Positions 17,465 to 27,525 of a stretch of DNA of 64,000 nt are shown piece by piece. Below the pieces are notes generated by a model. The model saw only the letters and a list, made by a program, of their open reading frames with translations, was not told the origin of the DNA and searched no databases. Position 1 is the stretch's first letter; each line of letters starts with the position of its first letter. The DNA comes from CAUJGP01 sp964612425 (GTDB lineage Bacteria > Bdellovibrionota > Bdellovibrionia > Bdellovibrionales > Bdellovibrionaceae), in contig CAZTDX010000007.1 in assembly GCA_964612425.1 (NCBI GenBank), forward strand, positions 1-64,000. Reading direction: 5' to 3'. The position numbers and the translations under genes are program-made.

Positions 17465-19864
17465 ATGAGAATGCTATTGTTTGCTGCACTCACTTTGTTG
17501 ACAGGTTCAGCTTTTGCGAGTGAAGCGGATCTAGTCATCCCCAATCTTAACATTGCTTTCCCACTTCTTGGAAACCTCACGGGTCATTCCATTTTTGTCG
17601 GCGGAGTCATTGTTGCGGTCTTGGGAATACTTTTTGGGCTCTATGAATTTATGGGTATTAAAAATAGACCTGCCCACAAGTCCATGCTCGAGGTGTCTGA
17701 CCTCATCTACGAAACCTGTAAAACTTATTTATTACAGCAAGGTAAGCTCTTAATAGGCTTAGAACTTTTCATCGGTATTTGTATCATCTATTACTTTGGT
17801 GTTTTAATGGGCTTCGATGCTGGCCGTGTTGCCATCATTTTAATGTGGTCTATTTTTGGAATTTTGGGTTCTTTCGCCGTAGCTTGGTTTGGTATTCGTC
17901 TCAATACATACGCTAACAGCAGAACTTCTTTTGCCTCACTAGGAAATAAACCTTACCCCGTTATGGATATTCCCCTTCGCGCTGGGATGTCGATTGGTGT
18001 GGTTTTAATTTGCGTTGAGCTTATTTTAATGATCGTTATTTTAACTCTAGTTTCGCCCGAAGCAGCAGGCTCTTGCTTTATTGGTTTCGCTATCGGGGAA
18101 TCTCTCGGAGCAAGTGCTCTTCGCGTTTGCGGTGGTATTTTCACTAAAATCGCTGACATTGGTTCCGATTTAATGAAAATCGTTTTCCGTATTAAAGAAG
18201 ATGATGCCAGAAATCCTGGGGTTATTGCCGATTGTACAGGAGACAACGCTGGTGACTCTGTGGGGCCTACAGCTGATGGTTTTGAAACCTATGGTGTAAC
18301 AGGTGTTGCACTTATTAGCTTTATCGTGCTTGCTGTTGGATTTCACTTTATGAATGGCGCTCGTGAGCTCATGCCTGATGGCACGAGTCTCCAAGCTAAA
18401 TTTATTGTTTGGATTTTTGCCATGAGAATTTTGATGGTGGTAACATCCATCGTGGCTTACTGGCTTAATAACCTCGTTTGCCGCGCAAAGTATTCTCAAG
18501 CTAATCACTTTGATTTTGAAGTCCCACTAACAGCTTTAGTTTGGGTTACTTCAGTAATTTCAATTGCTGTAACTTATGCTGTCAGTTATTTAATGCTTAG
18601 TGATATCGACAATGGCATTTGGTGGAAACTTTCTACCATCATTAGTTGCGGAACAATTGCCGCCGCCATCATTCCTGAACTCACAAAAGTTTTCACATCT
18701 TCTAAATCAAAGCACGTTTTAGAAATTGTTGAAGCCTCTCGTGAAGGTGGAGCTTCACTAAACGTACTTTCTGGTTTGGTTGCTGGTAATTTCAGTGCCT
18801 TCTGGAAAGGGATCACAATGGTTCTTTTAATGCTTGTTGCATATCGCACGAGCCAAGAAGGACTTGATGCTATTATGATCTATCCTGCCGTATTTGCCTT
18901 TGGTCTTGTGGCCTTTGGAATGCTGGGAATGGGTCCTGTGACCATCGCTGTTGACTCCTATGGACCTGTGACAGACAACGCTCAAAGCGTATTCGAACTT
19001 TCACAGATTGAAACGCTTCCTAACATTACTAAAGAAATCGAAAAAGATTTTGGCTTCACACCTGATTTTGAAAAAGGAAAGATTTACCTCGAAGAAAACG
19101 ACTCTGCTGGTAACACCTTTAAAGCCACAGCAAAGCCTGTGCTTATTGGAACGGCTGTGATCGGTGCAACAACAATGATTTTCTCAATCATCTTATTATT
19201 AAATCTAAAATTAGATTTAATGGACCCAATGGTATTAATGGGATTAATCACTGGTGGAGCCGTCATTTACTGGTTCTCTGGAGCATCAACTCAAGCAGTT
19301 GTGACAGGTGCTTATAAAGCAGTTGAGTTTATTAAGAAAAACATTAAATTAGATGATAACTCTAAAAAAGCTTCTGTTGAAGATTCTAAAGCCGTTGTGA
19401 AAATCTGTACTCAGTTTGCACAACTTGGAATGATCAACATATTTGGTGTTGTCTTCTTTTTAACTTTGGCTTTTGCCTTCTTCTCACCCGTATTCTTTGC
19501 GAGCTACCTTATTTCTATTGCCGTCTTTGGATTGTACCAAGCTATGTTTATGGCCAATGCCGGCGGCGCTTGGGATAACTCTAAAAAGCGTGTGGAAGTG
19601 GATTTAAAAGAAAAGGGAACAGAACTTCATGCTGCCACAGTTGTTGGTGATACTGTTGGTGATCCGTTCAAGGATACAGCGTCAGTAGCTTTAAACCCCA
19701 TTATTAAGTTCACAACTTTGTTTGGGTTACTTGCCGCTGAGATTGCTGTTAAATTATCTAACCACGGCCAAGACACCGCTACAACTCACATCATTTCCTT
19801 CGTCATGTTCATAGTTGGACTTGTGTTTGTATGGCGTTCTTTCTACTCTATGAGAATCAAATAG
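17465..19864 (+). CDS. hppA: Membrane-bound H+-translocating pyrophosphatase
   Basis: A 799-residue integral membrane pump with about sixteen helices that hydrolyses pyrophosphate and moves cations across the membrane. The substrate site is seen in GDNAGDSVGPTADGFETYG near residue 265 and GDTVGDPFKDTASVALNP near residue 740. The residue that separates classes (GNTTA versus GNTTK) is Lys here (GNTFKAT, about residue 550), which points to the K+-independent, H+-pumping class. The N-terminus looks like a cleavable or signal-anchor segment. GAGG precedes ATG 17465. A strong terminator follows. It would recover energy from PPi released by biosynthesis. Confidence 0.95.
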   Translation: MRMLLFAALTLLTGSAFASEADLVIPNLNIAFPLLGNLTGHSIFVGGVIVAVLGILFGLYEFMGIKNRPAHKSMLEVSDLIYETCKTYLLQQGKLLIGLELFIGICIIYYFGVLMGFDAGRVAIILMWSIFGILGSFAVAWFGIRLNTYANSRTSFASLGNKPYPVMDIPLRAGMSIGVVLICVELILMIVILTLVSPEAAGSCFIGFAIGESLGASALRVCGGIFTKIADIGSDLMKIVFRIKEDDARNPGVIADCTGDNAGDSVGPTADGFETYGVTGVALISFIVLAVGFHFMNGARELMPDGTSLQAKFIVWIFAMRILMVVTSIVAYWLNNLVCRAKYSQANHFDFEVPLTALVWVTSVISIAVTYAVSYLMLSDIDNGIWWKLSTIISCGTIAAAIIPELTKVFTSSKSKHVLEIVEASREGGASLNVLSGLVAGNFSAFWKGITMVLLMLVAYRTSQEGLDAIMIYPAVFAFGLVAFGMLGMGPVTIAVDSYGPVTDNAQSVFELSQIETLPNITKEIEKDFGFTPDFEKGKIYLEENDSAGNTFKATAKPVLIGTAVIGATTMIFSIILLLNLKLDLMDPMVLMGLITGGAVIYWFSGASTQAVVTGAYKAVEFIKKNIKLDDNSKKASVEDSKAVVKICTQFAQLGMINIFGVVFFLTLAFAFFSPVFFASYLISIAVFGLYQAMFMANAGGAWDNSKKRVEVDLKEKGTELHAATVVGDTVGDPFKDTASVALNPIIKFTTLFGLLAAEIAVKLSNHGQDTATTHIISFVMFIVGLVFVWRSFYSMRIK

Positions 19865-19890
19865 AGTAAAAAAAGATTCATAAATTAAAA

Positions 19891-19924
19891 AGCAGATAAG
19901 AAAAACTTATCTGCTTTTTTTATT
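19891..19924 (+). terminator. Intrinsic terminator of hppA
   Basis: A perfect 10-base stem AGCAGATAAG (19891-19900) / CTTATCTGCT (19906-19915) with loop AAAAA is followed by a run of T residues. An A run precedes the stem, so it could also act in the opposite direction on the convergent thioredoxin-like gene. Confidence 0.93.
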
Positions 19925-19970
19925 TATAAGCATGCTACTTATATTGAATTTTCTAATCCTTATTATAATT

Positions 19971-21671
19971 TTATAACTCTACTAATGCTTTTTGAATTTT
20001 ATCACTATAGCCCTTATTTCCTGGCCACTGTGCTGCGGAAGAGGTTTTTAATTCTTCTAGGACAGCTTTGGCCTCTGCCTTCTTTTTTAATTCTTTATTG
20101 AGTTTGGCTAAAAATAATCCAGACTTCAATCGATTATTGCCGTAAGAGAGCTGATAAGCTTTTTCCGCCAGTGGCAAGGCTTTTTGATATTCTTTTATCT
20201 CATTTAAGAGATTCGCCTGTCGTTGCACATAGGTGTATTCTTCTGGATACTCTGCTGCTAGCTTTTGAAGCCACTCTAAAGACTCTGAATATAACTCCGC
20301 TTTTTTTAAGTAATGGGCTAAATAAATAATAATTGTTGGATTCTTAAGCGTGGGTTTTTGAGTCTTTGTTATCTCAACCGCCATTTTAAACTCTTTCAAG
20401 GCCTCTTCTTTATTTTTTAATAATTCAGACAAAGTTCCTAAGTAAAAGTGAAGTTCTGAAGTAATCAGATCTTTCAGCTCAAGAAGCTCTCCTTTTTTAA
20501 AAGCATTATTTAATCGCTCTGGCTCTTGAAGCCACTTTTGAATCAATGATTTTGTTTGATCAATTGCGGACGACAATTCTTTCTCATTACCAATTTTTGC
20601 CCCCTGGAGAAGTTCCACTAATTGCAGTCGCCAATCGATACTGTAAAAAGAGTCTGGAAAAGATTGAATCGCCTTTTGTAAGGTCACTATTTTTTCTTGA
20701 TCTTTTAAATCTTCCGACAAACCCACAGAGCACATATAATACTCAATGGGGCGCTGCTTGCTTTTTTCAAACCAATCAAGACACTCTTTGTATTGGAGTG
20801 CCTTAAAGGACATTTGACCTAAGCTTGCCGCAGCCGCCTTATCCCCTTCTTGAGCTCGCTGAACAAGCTCTTCCTTTGTGAGTAGTTTTGTGTTTTTATT
20901 CAGCTCTTTGAGCTTTGTTGCTAACGCCTCAGGCGGCAAATAATCCAAAATACGATCCAGCTCCACACCATCTGAATTAGTTACAATTAAGGTCGGATAC
21001 GCTTTGACGGAATACTTTTCGTTGAGGGATTGATTTTGGTCTTTATCGACATCGATTCTCAGCAAAATATAAGGCTTAGCCGCTTTTTGAAAAAGTGTGG
21101 AAACGAAAGTTTCATGCTCTAGTCGAATGCATGGTGGACACCACCGAGCACCAAAATCTATAAATAACTTTTTATTTTCCTTTTTAGCTTTAGAAAGTGC
21201 GAGATCATAATCGTCTTCGATAAAACCAGTTGGAAGACCTTCGCCCAACCGTTTTTTACTCTGTTTGGGATCAAGATGAGCCCCTGTCTTGGATCCTTTG
21301 GGTGCTTTTATGGATGAAGGCGGGGCGGCCTGACTCTGATTCTTGATGGGGATGGAATGGGGCTCACAGACGGTTTTAGCATCGTCACAGACATAGAACT
21401 GAATTTTAGAGTCTTTCTCGAGAGTCTCTTTCCACTGAAATTTGAGGGATTTTTCTGACAAAGAAGCTGGTTTTATTTTTTGCTTCCCTGAAAGAATAAA
21501 AGTCGGAGCCTCTTTATTAAAATGGAAACCATCATCAACCGTGAGTTCGACCTTATTCTGCTCGATCAAAAACTGAGGATGAACTTTTCCTTCAGATTTC
21601 AAGCCTTCTGCAAGTACATACGAACTCATTAGAAATAAAATTCCTAAAATAACCTTATTCTCAAGTCTCAT
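19971..21671 (-). CDS. Periplasmic thioredoxin-fold protein with TPR-like C-terminus
   Basis: A 566-residue exported protein. After a signal peptide (MRLENKVILGILFLMSSYVLA) comes a beta-rich region (about 25-110) reminiscent of the N-terminal domain of DsbD. A thioredoxin domain follows with the redox motif WCPPC at residues 177-181 and a cis-Pro in VKAYPTLIV. The C-terminal 300 residues are helical repeats resembling TPRs. It probably reduces or delivers electrons to envelope thiols, or acts as a scaffold with redox function. ATG 21671 is chosen because AGGAGG stands just upstream; a longer frame adds 19 residues without a signal peptide at its start. Confidence 0.82.
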   Translation of the reverse strand: MRLENKVILGILFLMSSYVLAEGLKSEGKVHPQFLIEQNKVELTVDDGFHFNKEAPTFILSGKQKIKPASLSEKSLKFQWKETLEKDSKIQFYVCDDAKTVCEPHSIPIKNQSQAAPPSSIKAPKGSKTGAHLDPKQSKKRLGEGLPTGFIEDDYDLALSKAKKENKKLFIDFGARWCPPCIRLEHETFVSTLFQKAAKPYILLRIDVDKDQNQSLNEKYSVKAYPTLIVTNSDGVELDRILDYLPPEALATKLKELNKNTKLLTKEELVQRAQEGDKAAAASLGQMSFKALQYKECLDWFEKSKQRPIEYYMCSVGLSEDLKDQEKIVTLQKAIQSFPDSFYSIDWRLQLVELLQGAKIGNEKELSSAIDQTKSLIQKWLQEPERLNNAFKKGELLELKDLITSELHFYLGTLSELLKNKEEALKEFKMAVEITKTQKPTLKNPTIIIYLAHYLKKAELYSESLEWLQKLAAEYPEEYTYVQRQANLLNEIKEYQKALPLAEKAYQLSYGNNRLKSGLFLAKLNKELKKKAEAKAVLEELKTSSAAQWPGNKGYSDKIQKALVEL

Positions 21672-21843
21672 GAGACCTCCTCTGCCATTGACATTAAGCG
21701 CAAGACGATTGATCGACGCTCCATACAACTAAAACAAATGAAAATAATTTAATCAATCTTATTTGACTTGAACCACTTCCTAATTTTGTATATAGCACCA
21801 CGGTCCGAAAGTGTTCAAAATAACAATCCATTAGGGGGAACTT

Positions 21844-22650
21844 ATGTTAAAAACGATAATTGCTGGTTTACTATTAGTAACTTCGGTTAGCTTTGCAGCC
21901 GATAAAGCTTCTGAAACAGACTACAATAATGCTCTTGAACTTTATCAACACAGAGATACCAAAGACCGTGATGGTAATTTTACCAATGTTTTAAATGCCA
22001 TTGAGATCCTTAAAAAAGCGTCTTCAACTGCTGACACTACAGAACTTAAATATGATATTGCTGTCCTAACAAGCCGTTGCCATTACTGGATCGGTCAACA
22101 TAACGACGAAAAAAGCATTAAATTAGAAAGATTCCAAGCTGCGATGGATGCTGCCGTTGCCGCCAAGAAATTAAGTGATGATTATGCTGAAGGTTATTTC
22201 TTCTATGGCGTGGCTTTGAGCCGCTGGGCAGAAGCTAATGGGGTAATGGCTTCCTTAGGCAAAAAAGATGAACTTATAAAAACAATGAAAGAAACACAAG
22301 TTCGTGTCACTCGTGCTGAAAAAGGCGGAGAGACAATCGACGGACAAGGTCCAGACCGCATTTTAGGAAGAATTTACTTTAAACTTCCCGGTTTTGCTGG
22401 TGGTTCAAGAACTGAATCTTTAAAGCACTTAAGCATTGCTTACAAACAAGAGCCTTACTTTTTCCTCAATGGCATTTTCTATGCTGAGACTTTAGCAACA
22501 GGTGGTTCTGATGCTGAGAAAACTCAAGCCTGCGATATCTTAAAAACAATCAGCTCTAAAAAAGCCGATGATGGTTATTTGGATCGTATTCCAGAAAATC
22601 AAGAAGACATCAATGATGCTCAAGCTTTATTGAACAAATTGTGCAAATAA
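21844..22650 (+). CDS. Periplasmic TPR protein (possibly TatT-like)
   Basis: A 268-residue protein with a signal peptide (MLKTIIAGLLLVTSVSFAA) and a helical-repeat body. Segments such as YAEGYFFYGVALSRWAEA and GRIYFKLPGFAGGSRTESL resemble TRAP-transporter-associated TatT proteins, where similar KLPGFAGGS-type loops occur. No TRAP transporter genes are nearby, so the assignment is tentative. Only four Cys are present. AGGGGGAAC lies before ATG 21844. It is probably monocistronic. Confidence 0.65.
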   Translation: MLKTIIAGLLLVTSVSFAADKASETDYNNALELYQHRDTKDRDGNFTNVLNAIEILKKASSTADTTELKYDIAVLTSRCHYWIGQHNDEKSIKLERFQAAMDAAVAAKKLSDDYAEGYFFYGVALSRWAEANGVMASLGKKDELIKTMKETQVRVTRAEKGGETIDGQGPDRILGRIYFKLPGFAGGSRTESLKHLSIAYKQEPYFFLNGIFYAETLATGGSDAEKTQACDILKTISSKKADDGYLDRIPENQEDINDAQALLNKLCK

Positions 22651-22878
22651 AAGTTTTGGCTCAAATGTTATGAAGTCTAAGAAATGGGTGGAGCTTTCTT
22701 TTTTATAGAATCCTCCCCCACTTCTTTAACTCTAGAGTAATACTCTTTAATGCTTTTAAATTATTATCAGGATTTTCACAGAAAACTAAATATAGTTTAT
22801 TTAGAAATATTAAAAAGTAAAACTCTGCTACCTCTACCTATTTTGAATTGAGTTACTCTAAAATAATTGGGAGAAAAT

Positions 22879-24141
22879 ATGTTTAAGAAAATAAAGTGGT
22901 TGTTCTCAGCATTCACACTCATAGCAATTTTGATCTCCATGGAGAGTCATGCTGGTGGCTTAGCAGCGCCCTTTGAAGTCGAATCCACAGCGGTTCTTCC
23001 CAGCGCCATCCGCAATCCCCGTTATAAAAATATCAACACTTGGGTGGATGAAAAATATAATTCCCAAGGTAAAAAAGAAAGCCTTGGTGGCAAATTAAAC
23101 CAAAATGTCGTTTGGGATAATATCGTTTCCACTCAAAAGACTGATACTCAAAAAAGTTTACTCAAAGGGACGCTTGAATCACAAAATCTTTCCAGCAATG
23201 ACACCGTTGGCTCAATCACTGGTGCCGTGAGTGCTTATGCTAACGTCAGTGTTCCGGTTTTTGCCTACGGCGTAAAAGAGAATTGGACTTTGGCGCTTGC
23301 CGTTCCTGTTTACAAGGTTGAACTCAGTGTTGATTCAGGATTTGTTTTAGATTCAAGAACGCAGCAATTTATTAATAAATTAGGTACGAGTGATCCCGTA
23401 ACAGCTTCTAAGATGTCGCAACAACTTACTCACCCACTTCAAACAAAAGTTCAAGACATGGGCTACAAACCCCTTCAGTCAGAGAAGTATACGGCATTAG
23501 GCGATATTAAATTTGTTAGCAAATATAAATTTTTTCAAAACGATGATGATGCCTTTGCTTTTAAATCAGAATTGACTCTTCCAACAGGAAAAACCTCTGA
23601 CCCTGATAAACTAGTCGAATTACCAACAGGTGATGGGCAGTATGATATCGGACTTGGTCTTATTTGGGATCATAATTTAACCTCTAAATTATCTTGGAAT
23701 CTCTACGGTAATATTAATATTCAGCTCCCAGATCATTTAAAACGAAGAATTCCCAATGCTCCTGAGGGAGGACTTACCTCTGATGTTGAAGATGTATTCC
23801 GAGACAGTGGTGATCAGTATCTAATGGGAACTTCAGTTCAGTTCGGATCAACACGAGGAGGATTTTACTCTAACCTCGGCTATACTTACCAATACATGCA
23901 AGCAACAAGATTTAGCGGAACACGATTTGCCAGAGAACGCTATCGTTGGCTCGAAGACCAAAACCCCTCACAATTTCTAACCAGCATGGTTGGACAAGTC
24001 GGCTACTCCACGATTGATTCTTATCAAACCAAAGAATTTCCTATCCCATTACAAGCCAATATTGGCTTTGGACATCCGCTATCTGGACGTAATGCAACGG
24101 CTGCAGATGTGTATATGGCAGAACTGGTTTTATTCTTTTAA
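22879..24141 (+). CDS. Outer-membrane beta-barrel protein, unknown transport role
   Basis: A 420-residue exported protein with a signal peptide ending near ESHAGG, then amphipathic strands alternating with Gly/Asn/Asp turns, and a terminal Phe-Phe typical of outer-membrane barrels. Segments such as KSELTLPTGKTSDPDK and GQYDIGLGLIWDHNL resemble the transporter/DUF3187-like barrels that report as putative channels. I cannot name a substrate. ATG 22879 follows GGGAG; a TTG four codons earlier is possible. It is followed after 24 bases by a lipoprotein gene, so the two may form an operon. Confidence 0.72.
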   Translation: MFKKIKWLFSAFTLIAILISMESHAGGLAAPFEVESTAVLPSAIRNPRYKNINTWVDEKYNSQGKKESLGGKLNQNVVWDNIVSTQKTDTQKSLLKGTLESQNLSSNDTVGSITGAVSAYANVSVPVFAYGVKENWTLALAVPVYKVELSVDSGFVLDSRTQQFINKLGTSDPVTASKMSQQLTHPLQTKVQDMGYKPLQSEKYTALGDIKFVSKYKFFQNDDDAFAFKSELTLPTGKTSDPDKLVELPTGDGQYDIGLGLIWDHNLTSKLSWNLYGNINIQLPDHLKRRIPNAPEGGLTSDVEDVFRDSGDQYLMGTSVQFGSTRGGFYSNLGYTYQYMQATRFSGTRFARERYRWLEDQNPSQFLTSMVGQVGYSTIDSYQTKEFPIPLQANIGFGHPLSGRNATAADVYMAELVLFF

Positions 24142-24165
24142 TTTAAAAGACAGAGGTTTATAAAA

Positions 24166-25371
24166 ATGACGATACAAACAGTTAAAAACAAATTTTATTT
24201 TGTACTAAATCAAAAAAATATTTTGAGTGCTTTAACAATTCTCGGCGCTACTCTCTTTTTATTCTCTGCTTGTAATGTTAAAAAAGTTAAGGTCGAAAAA
24301 GCACCCCCTACGCCAATCAAGGTAAAAAGCTACAGCATACAATCACTCCAAGACAATCCCATACTTCTCAATGATAATGCCGCTTTCCTATGGAAAACGG
24401 AGGGGGACTTAACAGAACAAGTTAAAACTGTTCAACTCCTGTCTGCTGAGATCGATCGAATTAATAAGCAAATAAAAGATCTTGAAAAACCTCTTAAAAA
24501 TTTAAAATCCCAATACGATCAAGAACTGAGCCATTTCGATGATACTCAAAAAGATCAGTGGGAAAAGCTTCCTACATTAGAAATCAGAACACAAAATTCA
24601 ATCAACTCCAACACTCAAAAATACAATACTGAAAAGCAAAATCTTTTTAACGAATACCAAAACCTCTCTCAAATCGTTGTTCAAATCGATAACCATCAAA
24701 AATCAATTGATGACGAAAAAGCTAAACCCACTCCCAGCAAAGAGATTATCGATAATTTACAGAAGGAATTAGGAGACCTAACAAAAGCCAAAGCGGATTC
24801 ATTACACAAAATCGAAGCCTCCAAAAAAAATCTTGATGGCTTCACTGATAAAATAACAAAAGCCAATGAAGTATTAACAAAAATTCAATCTGATAAAGAA
24901 GGGATTTTTAAAACTATCTATAGTTTACACACTCAAATTGCTGCTGAAGAAGCAAGAATTGCTACGCCTAAGGATGTATTAACAACACAAAATAATGAAA
25001 ATATTGGTAAGCTGCGCGATAATATTGATTCCCTTGAAAGCCCATCAAAACTTGAAATTTTGGCCATTAACAACACCGTTCAAGTTAAAATGGATTGGGT
25101 TATTGATCCCAATTGTAGTGATTGCCTAAATTCATTTTCAACTGAAGCTGGTACTATCAAAAATCTCACCTACACTGAAGAAGGTGGAGTTTTAGATTTT
25201 GAATTTGAGTACGCAAACAACCACTACACCGTCCATATTGTTCGCTCTGGAACAACAACTTCTTCTGAGGAAGGAGCCGCATCTCCTGTTGCCTTTGGCG
25301 GGGACTTCACAGTTAAGTACCAAAATAATCAAACTCGCAAAGGTGTTTTAAAATTACTCAGTGGGAAATAG
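24166..25371 (+). CDS. Lipoprotein with a long coiled coil
   Basis: A 401-residue protein with an N-terminal hydrophobic segment and a lipobox (LFLFSAC, Cys about residue 36), so lipid-anchored in the envelope. Residues about 85-290 are Lys/Glu/Gln rich and strongly helical, likely a coiled coil. The C-terminal 100 residues are a beta-rich domain with a CSDC pair. It starts 24 bases after the barrel gene, with AGAGG before the ATG. Its 3' end overlaps the convergent rmlA gene by 18 bases. Function unknown; a stalk-like link between a barrel and the envelope is only a guess. Confidence 0.7.
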   Translation: MTIQTVKNKFYFVLNQKNILSALTILGATLFLFSACNVKKVKVEKAPPTPIKVKSYSIQSLQDNPILLNDNAAFLWKTEGDLTEQVKTVQLLSAEIDRINKQIKDLEKPLKNLKSQYDQELSHFDDTQKDQWEKLPTLEIRTQNSINSNTQKYNTEKQNLFNEYQNLSQIVVQIDNHQKSIDDEKAKPTPSKEIIDNLQKELGDLTKAKADSLHKIEASKKNLDGFTDKITKANEVLTKIQSDKEGIFKTIYSLHTQIAAEEARIATPKDVLTTQNNENIGKLRDNIDSLESPSKLEILAINNTVQVKMDWVIDPNCSDCLNSFSTEAGTIKNLTYTEEGGVLDFEFEYANNHYTVHIVRSGTTTSSEEGAASPVAFGGDFTVKYQNNQTRKGVLKLLSGK

Positions 25372-26247
25372 AGTTGGCGCCCCTTTTTCTGCCAGCGATT
25401 TAATGTATCGCCCATAGCCACTATCCGGATACGATTTTGCTAGCTCTGCTAACTGGCTTTGGGTGATAAAATTTTTATGAAGTGCCACTTCCTCAAGACA
25501 CGCAATTTTTAACCCCTGCCGCTTTTCAATCGTATGCACGTACTGTGAACTTTCCAGCAATGCCTCTTCGGTTCCCGTATCTAGCCACGCGACTCCGCGC
25601 CCAAGAAGCTGCACGTTGAGTTGTTTTTGATTTAAATAAAGTTTATTTAAGTCTGTGATCTCCAACTCCCCTCTTGCTGAAGGCTTTAAACTTCGCGCTA
25701 AGGAGACCACCTCCTTATCGTATAAATATAAACCGGTTACAGCCCAACTTGATTTAGGCTTACTTGGTTTTTCCTCAATCGAGAGAACGCGGCCCTCTTT
25801 GTCAAACTCCACAACGCCGTAGCGCTCAGGATCGGTCACGCGGTAAGCAAATACCGTAGCACCGCTATTTTCTTCCATGGCCGCCATAAACTTTTTAGTT
25901 ACCTCATGACCATAAAAAATATTGTCTCCTAAAATGAGCGCGCAAGAATCTCCGTTGATAAAATCATCCGCTAATAAAAAAGCTTGGGCGATCCCCTCAG
26001 GCTTTTCCTGAACTTTATAGGAAAATTTTACGCCGAATTGCGAGCCATCTTTGAGTAAATTTTCAATCAGTGGAGTGTCGCGCGGAGTGCTGATAATCAA
26101 AATTTCTCGAATCCCAGCAAGCATGAGAGTTGAAATGGGATAATAAATAGTTGGCTTATTATAAATTGGAAGAAGTTGCTTGCTCACACATGATGTGAGG
26201 GGAAAGAGTCTGCTCCCTGAACCTCCAGCTAAAACTATTCCTTTCAT
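25354..26247 (-). CDS. rmlA: Glucose-1-phosphate thymidylyltransferase RmlA
   Basis: First step of dTDP-sugar synthesis: dTTP plus glucose-1-phosphate gives dTDP-glucose and PPi. The 297-residue protein opens with the nucleotide-binding loop MKGIVLAGGSGSRLFPLT, followed by KQLLPIYNKPTIYYPIS, CALILGDNIFYGH and GVVEFDKEGRVLSIEEKP, all standard for RmlA. ATG 26247 is chosen because AAGGAG lies 7 bases upstream and the family begins MKGI. It directly follows rmlB (14-base gap). No rmlC or rmlD is in the window, so the final sugar is unknown. Confidence 0.96.
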   Translation of the reverse strand: MKGIVLAGGSGSRLFPLTSCVSKQLLPIYNKPTIYYPISTLMLAGIREILIISTPRDTPLIENLLKDGSQFGVKFSYKVQEKPEGIAQAFLLADDFINGDSCALILGDNIFYGHEVTKKFMAAMEENSGATVFAYRVTDPERYGVVEFDKEGRVLSIEEKPSKPKSSWAVTGLYLYDKEVVSLARSLKPSARGELEITDLNKLYLNQKQLNVQLLGRGVAWLDTGTEEALLESSQYVHTIEKRQGLKIACLEEVALHKNFITQSQLAELAKSYPDSGYGRYIKSLAEKGAPTLFPTE

Positions 26248-26260
26248 CTCAATCTCCTTT

Positions 26261-27286
26261 TTACTTTTTTTGGCTAACGGTATTGATCCAATCACTATTT
26301 TCTAAATACCATTGAAGAGTTGTGTCTAACCCCTGTTCAAAGTTTTGGTACTTTCTTTTAAACCCGAGTTTATTTTGTGCCTTTGAATCATTGATCGCAT
26401 AACGAAAATCATGTCCCGCCCGATCCTCTACAAAGCGAATTAACTCTCTATAGCTTCCTTTTTCTCGTGGTTTTTTCTTTTGCAAAATATCGCAGATCGA
26501 ATGCACGACCTCAATATTTCGTCTCTCAGAATTACCACCAAAACAATAAGACTCACCAGGTGTACCCTTTTCTAGGGCAGACAAGACGCCGGCAACATGA
26601 TCTTCCACATGAATCCAATCGCGAATATTCTTTCCCTCTCCATAAACTGGCAATGACTCTCCACGAAGGGCATTTAATATCATTCGTGGAATAAGTTTTT
26701 CGGGAAACTGTCTCGGCCCATAATTATTAGAACAGTTTGTAATAACTGTTGGTAAACCATAGGTATGATACCAAGCTCGCACCAAATGATCCGCAGAAGC
26801 CTTTGAAGCAGAATAGGGAGAGTTTGGCGCATAAGAAGTCGTCTCTGAAAAGGGAGCCTCTTCTTCTGTTAATGCTCCGAAAACTTCATCGGTTGAAACT
26901 TGTAAAAAACGAAACTGTTCTTTTTTATGGGCCGGTAATGTTTGGTAGTAAAAACGAGCAGCCTCTAACAAGTGAAAGACACAAACAATATTTGTTTGTA
27001 TAAACTCTTGCGGACCCAAAATAGAATTATCAACATGGGATTCCGCTGCAAAATTAATAACAGCAGAAATGGAATGCTCTTTTAACAATTCTGAAATCAG
27101 TTTTTGATTCGAGATATCACCTTGTACAAATTTAAACGTCGCTGGATCGACTCCCTCAATATTTTTGAGATGCCCTGCATAAGTCAATTTATCGAGTCCA
27201 ATGACTTGATAACCCTTTTCTACTGCTAATCGCAAAAAAGAACTCCCAATAAACCCTGCAACTCCAGATGCTAAAATTGTACGCAA
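26261..27286 (-). CDS. rmlB: dTDP-glucose 4,6-dehydratase RmlB
   Basis: Second step of dTDP-deoxysugar synthesis, converting dTDP-glucose to dTDP-4-keto-6-deoxyglucose with bound NAD+. The 341-residue SDR enzyme shows a Rossmann loop (SGVAGFIGSSF; the usual GGAGFIGS has Val for Gly here), the catalytic STDEVFG and the YSASK motif. NNYGPRQFPEKLIP and GKNIRDWIHVEDH complete the RmlB signature. It is the upstream gene of an rmlB-rmlA pair. The flippase gene on the other strand suggests a surface-polysaccharide locus. Confidence 0.95.
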   Translation of the reverse strand: MRTILASGVAGFIGSSFLRLAVEKGYQVIGLDKLTYAGHLKNIEGVDPATFKFVQGDISNQKLISELLKEHSISAVINFAAESHVDNSILGPQEFIQTNIVCVFHLLEAARFYYQTLPAHKKEQFRFLQVSTDEVFGALTEEEAPFSETTSYAPNSPYSASKASADHLVRAWYHTYGLPTVITNCSNNYGPRQFPEKLIPRMILNALRGESLPVYGEGKNIRDWIHVEDHVAGVLSALEKGTPGESYCFGGNSERRNIEVVHSICDILQKKKPREKGSYRELIRFVEDRAGHDFRYAINDSKAQNKLGFKRKYQNFEQGLDTTLQWYLENSDWINTVSQKK

Positions 27287-27525
27287 GTCGATACTCCCTT
27301 TTCACTTTTATTTTAAGAAATAATATAGATTAAGTTGCATTAAAAGCTTCTCCTTGTCGAGTAACAATTCTCAAGGCAACCAACAAGTCGGAGTACCATC
27401 GTTTTGAAAATGAACCTTGCATCTAAAACTCTGAAATATTACTGTTTAAAGAATTCATCAGTACAAGGAATATAATCGATGTCTCCTAATGCAAAAAAGA
27501 CTTACCACTATTATCTTCTTAGGAA

